This document shows positions 24,641 to 36,900 of a stretch of 64,000 bases of DNA, piece by piece. A program made the translations under genes and the position numbers. Source of the stretch: Rotaria macrura (Eukaryota > Rotifera > Eurotatoria > Philodinida > Philodinidae). How positions within the stretch are numbered: position 1 is the stretch's first letter; each line of letters starts with the position of its first letter. The notes below the pieces were generated by a model that saw only the letters and a list, made by a program, of their open reading frames with translations, made no database searches and was not told the origin of the DNA. The stretch spans positions 1 through 64,000 of the forward strand of contig OENT01000010.1 in assembly GCA_900239685.1 (NCBI GenBank), given 5' to 3'.

Positions 24641-27600
24641 ATGGAAAAAAACGAAGCCTCTGCTTGTCCATTATGCCGTCATGAAAAAATAAAAATTTTC
24701 GCTGTTGGTGAATGTTCCCATCCTGTGTGCCATTTATGTTCAACGAAAATGCGTGTTCTTTGCGAACAAACGTACTGTGCTATTTGTCGACAAGAACTGC
24801 CTCGAGTAGGTCGATAATGAAAATAAAAATCAGAGTAGTTGTGATTATTTTCTTCTTATCTATTTCTTAAAAGGTATATTTTGTTTCGGATCTTACTCTT
24901 ACCAAACCTACTATTGATCAGTCTCGTTTTACACCTATTGATGAAACAGGTGATTGTGGAATTTACTATCCAATAAAAACCGAATGGATAAGACGTGAAA
25001 CAGAAAAATTACTCAGAAATTTCTGTCCATTTTGTCATTCGGAATATGAAACATTTGAAATACTACGAGATCATGTACAACGTACTCATCGGTATTTTTA
25101 TTGTGATTTATGTGTGGAAAATTTAAATTTATTTCCACACGAACGAAAATGTTATACACGTCACGATCTTGTTCAACATATACGCTATGGTGATCGTGAT
25201 GATACATCATTCAAAGGTCATCCATTATGTCGATTTTGTGATGATCACTTTCTTGACGTTGATCAATTGTACCAGCATATGAGAAAAGAACATTATTTTT
25301 GTCATTTATGTACAGATGATAATGTATACTATAGGTTTGTTTGTTAAGAGAAAACGCTTCATGAAATTTTTCTTCTATTCTTTTCTTAGTGATTTTGATC
25401 TACTGCGGGAACATTATCGTTCAACTCATTACCTATGTGAAATTGGATCATGTAAGACTGTACAATTTACCAATGTATTCTCATCGGAAATCGACTTTCG
25501 TGCACATCAAGCTGCGCAACATAGTAAAAACCGAGCTGAGGCAAGACAATTAGGTACTATTCCAGTAGAATTTCAAATGGCAAGCACACGTGATCGAAGA
25601 CAACCACATGATCCGAATCATAGAGGTAATATGTCTTTTTGTTTTCTAATTGCAGATTTTTACTTTTTTCATTGTCAGGAACATTTAAAAGTGGAGAATT
25701 TAAAACACAAGATAATAATAATTCGGCGAGAAATGAACGGTAAAGTATGTTTTACTACTTAAGTTCAATCGATTGAATCGAATTCGTTTTCAGTTTCTAT
25801 AATGCAATTTGAGAGAGATAGGATCCATATGGATTTCATATGGTGAAATCTATTACTTTATTTTAGTGATGAATCGCAACAAGAACCAGCCGTCGCTTTT
25901 ATCGTACCTTCTATTGATGAATTTCCAACATTAGGCGAACGTTCTGCAACACCACAGAACGTATCACAACAACGTAGTGCTTGGCTAAGTGATTCATTCC
26001 GACGAATAAATTCATCCGACAATTTCCCTGCACTTGCAAGTGCAACTAGTCATACATCGAATACCAATGTCAATCAACCTCGAGGAATTTGGCGCGAACA
26101 ATTGCAAACATCATTGTCATCATCAAATTTGACCGTAACATCAAAGAAAGTATCTCAACCAGTGGCAAATGGAACAACAGCAGTCAATACAACAGAAGAT
26201 TTTCCAGCACTGAAAGGAGCTAGTCATACGAAAATACCTGCACCTGTGTCGATGCTTTCAGCATGGTCATCTGCTAAAAAATCAGCAAAAACTGCAAATG
26301 GTAAGCACATATTGATTCGAGTTTGTTCCCTACTCGAGATGTATTTTCTTTTTCTAGCCAAAACTAAAGCAAATCAACCTCAAATGCGTTTGAATACTAA
26401 TCGGTTACTTCATGATGATGATGATGAATACATCAAACGACCAATGTCTTCTTTAACAACTAGTACAACACCTAAGGTCTCATCAAATATAACCATGATA
26501 TCTGCTGCTGACCTATCGAATAATCAAATTAAGGAAAAACAAGACAAAAATAAAAAACAATCGCTTCCGAATGCACATGACTTTCCAGCATTATCATCAA
26601 TTAATGCGACACAAACAAACACTGGTAAGATATATCGTTTCGCCTATTGATCACATTTAAAATGTTTTTTTTTATAGTTTTATCGTCTAATGTTTGGGCT
26701 ACGGATGGAACAAATTCATTGACGAAATCTCCCTCAAAACAGCAGAAAAAGAAGAATACGGCAATGAGTAAGAAAAAATTTATTGAAGAAATACAAGCAA
26801 TGCCAACATTAGCAACAAACAATGATTTTCCCGCTATTGGTTTGAGTCAACTTGGTCAACGTTTAATCACTGATGAAAATCAACCAAATGAAACAAAACA
26901 AGTAAAAGAAGAAAAACCTTCATCACAAGCGAAAGCTCAAACGAAAAAAGAGGAAAATAAATCAGCAACGGAAACCAAAAAGGATGAGAACAAACCAATA
27001 ACACAAACAAAAAAGGATGAAAACAAAGCAAATGCTCAAGTGAAAAAGGATGAAAATAAACCAATAACTCAAAGCGAAAAGGATAAAAACAAACCATCAG
27101 CTCAAACCAACACGAAAGTAATCAAACTCTTCTTAAATTTTAGGAGAAATATAATTTTAACTAAGGGCAATGTTGTCACAAAGGAGAATCTAAAACGAAG
27201 AGCCTCAACCTTATATACTCGTTCCATAACCTTGAGGATTTTAACGGAAGTGAACATATCCTTATTTTTATTATTACATCCTCCAAACACCAACGACTGT
27301 TGTTTTTTCATGAAGCCTTTTAGGGATCTAGAAAATACCTGTAGGATTGAGACTGTTTTTTTTTAAGTCCTTTCTTCCAGAGATTCATGCACACTGAATA
27401 CAAGCTTTCAATGTAATCCTAATTAATTCGTCAAGATTAGAAAGTCCTTGAAGTGTTGTTTTATTTTTTTAGAGACTTCCTACTCATAATAATAATAATA
27501 ATAATAATAATTCAAACAGTATCCAACAAATGGATCAGTTCTCTCTATTACTTTCTCATTTATTTTGTTTATTTACAAACTGACACTTCAATTTGTTTTC

Positions 27601-28550
27601 TTTTAGGCACCAGTAGTACTAAAAACAAATGATTCCAATAAACAAGAGGTATAAACAATATGTCGATTTATCTTGAAAAACTAAACATGTTTTTATCTTA
27701 GACTTCATCCATTAAAGATGAAATTCCAACAAAAGCCATAATTAATCAAGTATATATGATAGATTCGATTGCTTCGCTCTCATATATTATTTATAACTTA
27801 CTTCTTCTATAGGCATCGTCACTCCCGACAGTACAAAATAAATCTCCTACTGAAGTTGCTACACCTATAACATCTGTATGCTTATTAATATTCATAAACC
27901 AAAGTTGACAGTTCTCGTCTTTTTTTTTCTACTAGTCCATTCAATCTTCATCCAGTAGTAGTACTACGGCAGCTGTCATCACTCCTCCGCCCGGTTTTAG
28001 TATGCCCCTTGCCGTTTCTCCTCCACCAGGCTTTAGTTCCAAACCAATTCCACCTTCATACATATTCAGTTCATCTCATACGAAAAGAAAAGATGACTTT
28101 CGTACTAAACTATTCAATTTATTCGATGGTGATATGAATTTATTCATGGAATACGATAAATTCTGTGAAGCATTTTCAAAAAATCTAATCACATCGAAAG
28201 ATTTTTTAACATATACAACACAATTATTCAATGACAAACTTGATGAATACTTACCTGAATTGATTGTCATTATGCCAAATATCGAGCAACAAAATGAACT
28301 CTATTCAAGTTGGAAAAAAGATACTCAACTCATATCATCATCTTCTTCAACAACTCAAACGAAAAGTAATTGGACAAAGAAAAATCTCGATGAAAATAAT
28401 ATTCACATATGTCGTATTTGTCGACAAATTATGTTTGAATCTGATGCTGACGAACACAATTCTCATCATGCGGAGTTCAACACAGAATTTCCATCTTTAC
28501 CAGTAGCAGCTGTTCCGATGGGACGTAGAGCAGGGAAAACAAAGAAGTGA
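24641..28550 (+). CDS. ZNF598: ZNF598/Hel2-type RING E3 ubiquitin ligase
   Basis: Eleven exons: 24641-24805, 24874-25334, 25390-25625, 25679-25739, 25867-26300, 26358-26624, 26678-27117, 27607-27648, 27702-27749, 27813-27875 and 27936-28550, for 943 residues. The N-terminal RING (CPLCRHEK, CSHPVCHLCSTKMRVLCEQ, CAICRQEL) is near-identical to the family. C2H2-type fingers follow (FCPFCHSEYETFEILRDH, CDLCVENLNLF, HPLCRFCDDHFLDVDQLYQH, HYFCHLC, HYLCEIGSC). The long disordered middle carries repeated FPxL-type motifs (EFPTLGE, NFPALAS, DFPALKG, DFPALSS, DFPAIGL) and an 11-residue Lys-rich tandem repeat. Three small exons (42, 48 and 63 nt) and two PPPGF motifs precede a conserved C-terminal region with CRICRQIMFESDADEHNSHH and EFPSLP. 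The family ubiquitylates small-subunit proteins on collided ribosomes to start ribosome quality control. A 489-bp intron (27118-27606) holds a (TAA)n microsatellite. Confidence 0.95.
26944..27108 (+). repeat. 33-bp coding tandem repeat in ZNF598
   Basis: Five in-frame units of 33 bp encode 11-residue repeats: KKEENKSATET, KKDENKPITQT, KKDENKANAQV, KKDENKPITQS and EKDKNKPSAQT. They lie in the disordered middle of the protein, just before the donor of exon 7. Units differ at several synonymous and replacement positions, so the array is not brand new. It is charged and probably unstructured. Confidence 0.85.
27487..27511. repeat. (TAA)n microsatellite in ZNF598 intron 7
   Basis: About eight consecutive ATA/TAA trinucleotide units in the largest intron of the gene. 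Confidence 0.9.
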
Positions 28551-31500
28551 TTGAATCAGATTTTGTGATTTTGTTAAAACACATTGTTTCTGTTAAACAG
28601 CCACAACATTATCATAAGAAGTATATTTGCTATTGTTCATTGTTATTTCATTACTAGGCTATTTTCAGTAAATGAAGAAAAAAGACACAGAAGAAAATAC
28701 ATTTTTATTATTATGATTATTTTCGAATATTAGTTAATGAAGATAAATAATTGTAATAGATGTTTTCGATAAAAAAAAATAAAATAATTCAAGTAAATAA
28801 TCATAAGTTCTGCATTACTGTTTTATGTGAGAAAAAAATTGGTGAATTTTCTCATGTTTCAATCGATAGTATCGAACACTGCTGTGTAAGGAAAGTATTT
28901 TATTGTTTTATAATTTACAGCGCATATTGATTTTCTGCCTAGGAGTGAAAATTCTCATAAGATTTCTAATGTGTATGGTGTCGAATTTTGATTTCTTTTT
29001 AAACAAAGTCATGTTTCCGAAATCAGAAGATAGACTTTGCAAAAGTCTGGAAAATATTTCTTTCTCTCTTTCTTTCTTTATGGTTTCTTTTGTCATATAT
29101 GACTTCTTTGATATTTTCAATTCTCTCTACTCCGTAAAATAGAAATCAGATGAATTTCAATTTCTAGTTTTGATCGCTGAATAAGTACGTTTCAACGGTT
29201 AAACGGTTTTCCAATCGTCACATGTTTTATACGTTATTTTTCTCTGATATACTACTACAAAATTTTACTCAAATTTTTAATAGTTGATAACTTGCTCTTT
29301 TCACAATAGAACTTTTATTAAGTTAATCTTGACAATCAGTGTAGTATGTTTTAATACTACGTCAACTGAAAGTATTTATTTGAAAGAAATCGGTAATGCT
29401 AATAATAGCAGAAATCGATGATATCTCAAAAACATTTCATCTTATATCAAATCTTCTTCTATATGATAGAATAACACACGAAGTCAATCATTATTGAATG
29501 ATGACTGAATATTTATCGATTCCAAGATACATGTAGGTTACTTTTCTCCTTGGATTCAAGAGTAATAAGCTTAGTTTGAATAAGTTTATCTATCAAATGA
29601 TCAAGTTGCTCAGACACAATAGTGTTAAATAATAGTCAACTCTTTACATATGGTAAGTTTGTCATAATCGTCAAGTAGCTATTTTTCATTATAGTACTCG
29701 ATCATAAATTATAAATAATCGGATATGATGTTAACTATTATCGTGAATAAAACTATTCGATTGTTTTATATACAGCTCATAATGCTATTTAATTGTCAAA
29801 AGAATATAATCGGTATTAATAAATTTCTGAGAAATCAATTTCAACGAAATGATTCATAAGAATTGCTTATTAACTATAGACCAACACTTATTTCATGGAC
29901 AATTTGAAGAAACAATATTGATTTCAATTAGTATGTAAATTAATGTGTGGTTATGAATATTTGGAAATAAATTTTAAAAGTTTTGACCTACTAGTCGGTT
30001 CTTGAGAGTCAGACAAAAACTAATATTTAGTATTATAGTCGATTACTTGAAATTCTCGAAGAAATATAAATCTTCCACTTAACGATGATCTTAGCTTTCA
30101 TGTTTCACATTTGAGAACTATATCAAATATTCTATGATGATAGGTAAGAACGAACAATAGATATCTTTCGATTACAACGCATGACAAAAGTCTTTTAAGA
30201 GTGCGTCGACTAAAAACAACGATGCTTTCATAATCATGATGAAGCTACTATTTATTAGTTACTGTGAGTAATAGGAGATGTCAAGGATATGTACACTACC
30301 TCTTAATCATTCCAAAGTTGTTTATCATTGGTTGTAATCAACATAACTATCTGTGTTGGAACTTGAAACCGATATTAATGGAATGGTTAGATTCATTCAA
30401 CTTGATACAAAAAAACTTATGTCATGTTTTTTCTTATTCATCATTATGTTTTTATCCATGATTACTCTTGGTTTTTCTCGTTTCAGTTTAATTGTCTTAC
30501 GAGAAATCGAATCCACTCGACTATTGTTCTGTTTGACTATCTTCTCTGTTATTCATGTACTTGTTCTTCAAAGCACTTATTCATTTCTTGCACAGTTATT
30601 TATTATCATTGAATAACATGCTTAACTATGAGAGTTAATATAGAAAAAAAAACAATTGCAGAACGTGCTCGTATGCTATGATGATATGCACAAACGCACA
30701 CAATGACATATTTTGCTATTGAAGACCTTGTAACATTCTTTTCTTATTATGCACTACAAATGTAAATGGATGTTGGAATTCGGTTCATATTTCAACTGGA
30801 AAAACGCAGATATTGACAACGAGTTGTCAAAGAGTGTTGGCACATTATTTGAGTTAGATGCAATTCGAAACTGCTTATGAAAACTGGAATAAAGTTGCAG
30901 ATGAGGAATATAAAGAAAAGATAGGGTGCTCATCAATGACAGCATCATTGGCTTTATTTAAATGAGCATGAACTATTTTGCTGTTAGTTATTACCATTCA
31001 GTATCTGAATGGTATCAAGTGTGAGTACATGTGAAAAAACAGACAGATGAAAGATATAAAACAAATATATAGCACAAATAATTGATCATCAATATCTATA
31101 CTCATGTTAGCATCTGCATTGAAGTAGTCGGTTTGTCATTTGTATTAAAACAAGCATACTGTATTCATTTATGTGCGATATTGACGGAAGTTCTGCGAAG
31201 CATTATAGCGAAGATAGTTAATTAAGTAGCAAGAGTCTTGCTTTGAGCATTCGATTATCATCAATGTGCTAGGACAATCTCATTCCGCACGATGGATTTC
31301 CATCCTCATCTTATACTCAAATACGTGAGATGCAGCATGCGTAATGATGATGATAATGTATATCTACCATATATGTTCCTCCTTTTCATCACTTTCCATT
31401 TCGTAGCACTAAAAACATGATCACATATTCTCCTGCTTTCTTCAGTACCCATCGCCAAGTGTATATGCCGAGTCCTTTTCATTATCGACACGGCAAAAAA

Positions 31501-32304
31501 AACACATGCATCGTTATGTGAGAAAAAAAAGAGAAACATATAGATATGTATACCTGTAGGTGAGATGTGCCAAATATAAACTGAAACATGAATCTTTTAT
31601 TATCGTTGAAAAAAGAATAACATAGGCACGTGAATAATTGAAAGCATGAATGGAAGTCATAACAGAAAACAATAACCTAAAAAAAAGGAAGAGAGCGCTT
31701 TGCCTATTTGTGTTCTTAAAAGCTTCCGTATGATCAGGTAAGTAGTATTTGTCAAGAACTAACTAAGACAATTTTCCCTTCGGCAGTAATCGTCTTCAAC
31801 AAATTATCAGATAAAAAAATCGAAAATGAAATTGATTGAATCGAATGAATGCCAGTTGATATATCAATACATGTATATTTATTTATTCCTGTTTGTTGTA
31901 GATTTGTTTTCTCGTGTTACTAATGTTTACTCAAAGACAGAAGCCGTGTATCTTGATTTGAGTCAACGATGTTGTGATTCATTGAATAGAGTAGTTAGTA
32001 AGTGTAGAAGTCATTGACCCTGATCGTGCTCTGTTCTCTATTGAACGTAAACGATAGAATGTTTTCACATGATTAGACTAAACCGATTATTGTGAGTATG
32101 TGCATAGATAGTTTTTTCTTCTTCTTACTATGTAATGTAGAGAAAGATGCTAAGATAGGAACCAGTAACGCGAAGAAGCAAAGAAAGAAGAAGAAAAAAG
32201 AGAACTAGAGTAGAGAAGAGACAATAATGTAGTTTGGAAAAAAAACGGGAGGAGAACTACTATATTTTTCGATTGATATAATATTTTCTCCTAATGTCTT
32301 TTGT

Positions 32305-32327
32305 GTTTGTTGTTGTTGTTGTTGTTA
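32305..32327. repeat. (GTT)n microsatellite
   Basis: About seven TTG/GTT trinucleotide units in the intergenic region. Confidence 0.85.
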
Positions 32328-33598
32328 TTGTAGTAAGAGTAACGATGACACCACTGTGCAGTTGTAAATCAAATGATATCCTTCAGTGACTTTGCGTGTC
32401 GACAAAATTTGTCGTTAGGAATTTCTTCTTTTAGAAACCAATTTCTTCAATCTTTTCCTTCTCTTATCCAAGCACTCTATTATCAAGTGCTGTTAGTCGT
32501 TTTCTTCTTCAATCACAAAGCTAATCTCCCTTGATTTTCAATTAATAATCTCCTATGTGCTTCTCGTATATTTAACAGATGCCTTTATACGTATAAAACA
32601 CAGTAGGAACTTATCTACTTCGCTTTGAAATCTGCACTCTGCCCTATCTCTAAAAGCAATCAATCAGCTGAGCTTTCTCGTTTTTCTTCTTCCCTTTCCG
32701 ATTCATTCCACATTCGAAATGTGAAACAGGAAAGAACAAGTTCTCCGTAGGTGACAATCCTTTTATTGGAGCTTTCCGGTCTTGACGTGAGAATAAACAT
32801 CATTTTCATATTTTTAAGAAATAAATAATTTTTCTTTACTATATAATTATCAAGAAAAAAGAAAAAAAATCTTTTATGCTGTTAGTGATTCTTTTCTTCA
32901 TATTATTTTTGCTCGTTCGAATATGAATGCATCGACAGAGATCGGTAGACTTTCTTTTCTAGATATGAGCAGCAATATATACATTAATATACAAATTGTT
33001 TCTGCTGTACGTGCATGATGAAGTTATTAAGATTGGAGGGTGCGCTTATATTGCCTTTCTTCTAGTCAGTCAGAAATAAATGGCAAATTCAACTAGATAT
33101 ACTTAGAAAGAATATATGATGTTGTTATAAAACTGTTACACAATTGAGTTTGTTTCAGATCAAAGGAAAGAAGAGAAAAATTAAAATAAAAACAAGCCTT
33201 TTGAATTTCAGTGGCTCTCAAGTTTAGTCTCTATTGGTAACATATACTAATTTAGTTTCCTTTTTTTAAAGGGTAAGTATTGCTTGTATATTACATTGAT
33301 GTATGTCTGTTTATGTGCATGTGTGCCAGTCGACGAACTTGACTCAGCAACACTAGCTATAGCAACAAAGATAGAAATCATAAAAAGAAAGTCTCGTTTG
33401 TTCGTTCTTGTTGTATTGATGACGGTAAGGAAAATTGTTTGAACATCCTTATTTAATCGTTAACATCGTCATCATCGTTCATGTTATTATGAATTGAGAG
33501 TGAATTGATCGATTTATGAAATAAAACGTTTTGTGTTTGTTGACTTTTTTCTTCCCTTCCTAATTCAACTGCTGTGATTGTTCCCACTCACACAAACA

Positions 33599-33629
33599 TA
33601 TATATGTATATATATATATATATATATAT
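33599..33629. repeat. (TA)n microsatellite upstream of the guanylyl cyclase
   Basis: A TA dinucleotide run with one G interruption, about 270 bp before the start codon. Confidence 0.9.
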
Positions 33630-33903
33630 TCACACATATTATAGGCTTCTTTACATCGAATAAGCAAGATAGTAGAGACAGAGAGAAAAGGTGACAAAAT
33701 CTTTGATACACAAGCAGAATAACACATTAACGACATTGTTTTGACGGCAGTTGTTGAAAGTCATCGGTAGTTATTATACTAATAGAAAGGAAGCCTTTGC
33801 AGAATTAATAATTTCTTCGTAAACAAAATAGTGAGAAAAAATAGAAAAGGTAATTCGATCTTACTCTTTCACAGGTTCGAATGATCATTTCACATGGTGG
33901 CCG

Positions 33904-36900
33904 ATGACGAAATCATTGATTATTCTGTTAACTGTTTTAATATTCATTTTTATCTTTTTACCATCATCAATATGTACAACATCATCCGATACTGGTCAAA
34001 TGAAAGTTCAAACATCTTTTCCTTCTTTTCTACCGTCAAATCGAAAACCAAACGTAACAATTCTAATGATGTTTCCCGATATCGATCGATTCATACCAAA
34101 TTTAAAATCACTACTCGTTGTTTATGAATATATTGTTCATCGCTATCAAATATCGAAATGGCTTAATATTAATCTACAAGTTAAAGATTCCAACTGTTCG
34201 ATATCATTAGCTCCTCATATGTTAGTTACAACAATGCTTTCAACTATTCCTGACGTAGTCTTTGGACCTTTTTGTGGTATTTATATTGCATCATCATTTT
34301 CTTTTCTTTTAATCCTTGAATTGAACTGATTTTTATGTTTATTCATACTCTTAAGATCTTGCAGTAGCGCCTGTTGCTCGTCTTCTACATTTTGAAAATA
34401 TTCCTCTTGTTACTATGGGTGCCGTTTCTAATGAATTCACTTTACAAAGACAAGCAATGTATTCTTCATTATTTCGATTTGGATATCGAACAGATGAACT
34501 CGGTAAGCCAATTTCCGATTATGAATGTTCATACGAAGAATTGAATCATAATTTCAATAGTGAGTATTTCCTTCCTAATTCTATATGGCCATTGTATCAA
34601 CATAACATAAAAAAAAACTCATGTGTATATGATATTATCAGCATCATCTTGTGTTCTATTTCATTAATCATTCTCACAAAATAATGCTAGAAAAATACTT
34701 CGACTGAATTCTCTTTTGCTTTTTCAAATTACAGTGCCGTAAACAAACATTAGATAATTATCTAATCATGATCTTTTGTCATAGGAGACAATTATATTTT
34801 ATTCCTTTGTGTATTGAAAAATAAGGAATTAGTTTGTCTTTCTACTTAGACAGTAACAAATACATAGATAAGAGAACGCAAATGAAACACAGAATGAAAT
34901 TGTCATCTGTTCGTATTCTCAGACATTTTTCTTCGGCTTAAAAAATCAAGTAGTGATCAAAAAGCACAGAAAGAAACTAACTAAATTATCAAGTTCGATC
35001 GAAAAAGAAACATACAACTAAAACATATATTTACATTTATTAGTTCCATTTCAAAATGGAACAAAAAAAATAGAACGAGTTTGTTATTCATAGTATCCAA
35101 AGAGCTTTTACAAATGCAACTTATGACATTTTCATGTTGTCGACATTCGGACAGAAAAACGTCTATCTGCTATTGACTCTTCGGTTAAAAATAGAAAACT
35201 TTCCTCTTAATTATGGAATTAATCGTCAGTCGGCGACTGTTGTATTTTTCAACAGCTAATCATATTTCAGTTATTTATTTGCAACCTATATGAAGAGTAG
35301 TTTTGAAAATCTTTCATCAGTTTAATATCCACAACACAGCATTAAATAAAGTAGATAATATAACTCGGATCCGAAAAAGCAGTTTCCTTTACTATTTTTT
35401 ATAAGCTAATTTCATAGAACTCAGTCGACTAACCAAGAGCTTTGTGTGAATCTAATTTAATTGAAAACTACTACACAGAAAACTACTAGACAACGACGAC
35501 GAGTCAATGTGATTAGAAATTGGGATGTATCCGGACATCACAACAGAGTTGTAACGGCTGCATCATATAAACAAACGTATTCAACTAATTTTCAAGAACT
35601 AACATAATCGATTAAATCTTTGATTTAAGTGGCCTTTTCCTTAGAAGAAAAAAAATTTCACTTCTACAAGACATATACAACCACAAAAAGAGCAAACTGC
35701 TAAAAGTCGTTTGAATAGCTTTGATCGTCATTGAAAATAGACAATAGAAAATTCAACTTGTTTTAGATGATAAACAAAAGAAAACAGCCGAATTAATCGA
35801 TCATCTCATAAAACAACCATAGAACAAATAAATAATTACTAAATTCAATACTTCCTATTCTCAGGAGAAATATTATGACTGAATATTTTTTCATGTCATT
35901 CAATCAGATTTTATTTTGTTGAACGAAATCTTTTGAGATTTAAATGAATAATAAACATACTCTTCGTCCTTCATTTTCATTCGAATCAATATCGAGCAGT
36001 AGACGTGTTCATATACCGTTCATGGACTAAAGATGTTAAAGAATAATTGCAAAAAATAAAAATCATGAAAAACAATCCGTAATGATGAAGACATAAATTG
36101 ATAAATAAACTTGAATATTACACGAATTTAACTTAAATTTATGAAACATAAATTTTCGATATCTTTACGAAAGATTCATTTACAATATATCGATGTATTT
36201 CGTGTTAGAAACGAAAACAAAAACCATTATAGGAATTTTCATAATTAATAACCGTTCGAATATTCGATTATCGAACTACTAATGACGAAGGCCATTATAT
36301 CTGACATACATGACTTGAGAACGAAGTATTCCACTTGATTGATCGTTTTTCAGCCGATACTATTTGCATCATTTAGGCCATGATAACTCATGAGATTTCT
36401 AAGAAAAATATTAACTCTGAGCTTTTTATTACCCCAATACTAATTTATGATGATATTTTTTTTCGCTTTACTAAGTCGTAATTTCCCTCAAGAGTTCAAA
36501 GAAAAATGATTCTTAATATTTCAACTCTGCGTTTGTAAACAGACAGACTTCTACAATAATTATCAACTAGGATGCATCGGGTCATGACATGATTTTTATA
36601 GTAGTTTATGATTCGTGTGAAAATTTGTCTCGCGTGTCACTCATTCTGCAGGAATCGATTCAACGTGCTTAGTTAAGAATAGAAGGAAATCTGACGATGT
36701 CAGGCCATGAAAATAAACTGTTTTAGGCATAGTACACAGGGCTGTATACAATCACTGATTGAATTTCGAATAGTAATTTTCTTAATTGATTGAAAAACGG
36801 AAACACTATTGTGTGAGAAAATATCGCAATGCGACAATAGTTCGCCAAAATCAACTAAGAACATGAACCTGTGTCCAGAAATTCATAGACCATTAAAGTA

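Larger units (their letters stand above)
28551..33903. other. Intergenic, about 5.4 kb
   Basis: AT-rich sequence with an A-rich stretch containing AATAAA-like signals near 28770-28790, probably the ZNF598 polyadenylation region. A (GTT)n run lies at about 32305-32327 and a (TA)n run at 33599-33629. Hydrophobic open frames at 30264-30616 have no recognisable domain. A splice-acceptor-like CTTTCACAG at 33865-33873 lies just upstream of the guanylyl cyclase start, suggesting a 5' UTR intron or a trans-splice site. Confidence 0.4.

Noticed and set aside
30264..30616. Overlapping hydrophobic frames that could look like a small membrane protein
   Set aside because: T-rich sequence gives hydrophobic residues in several frames at once. 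No domain and no conserved motif.
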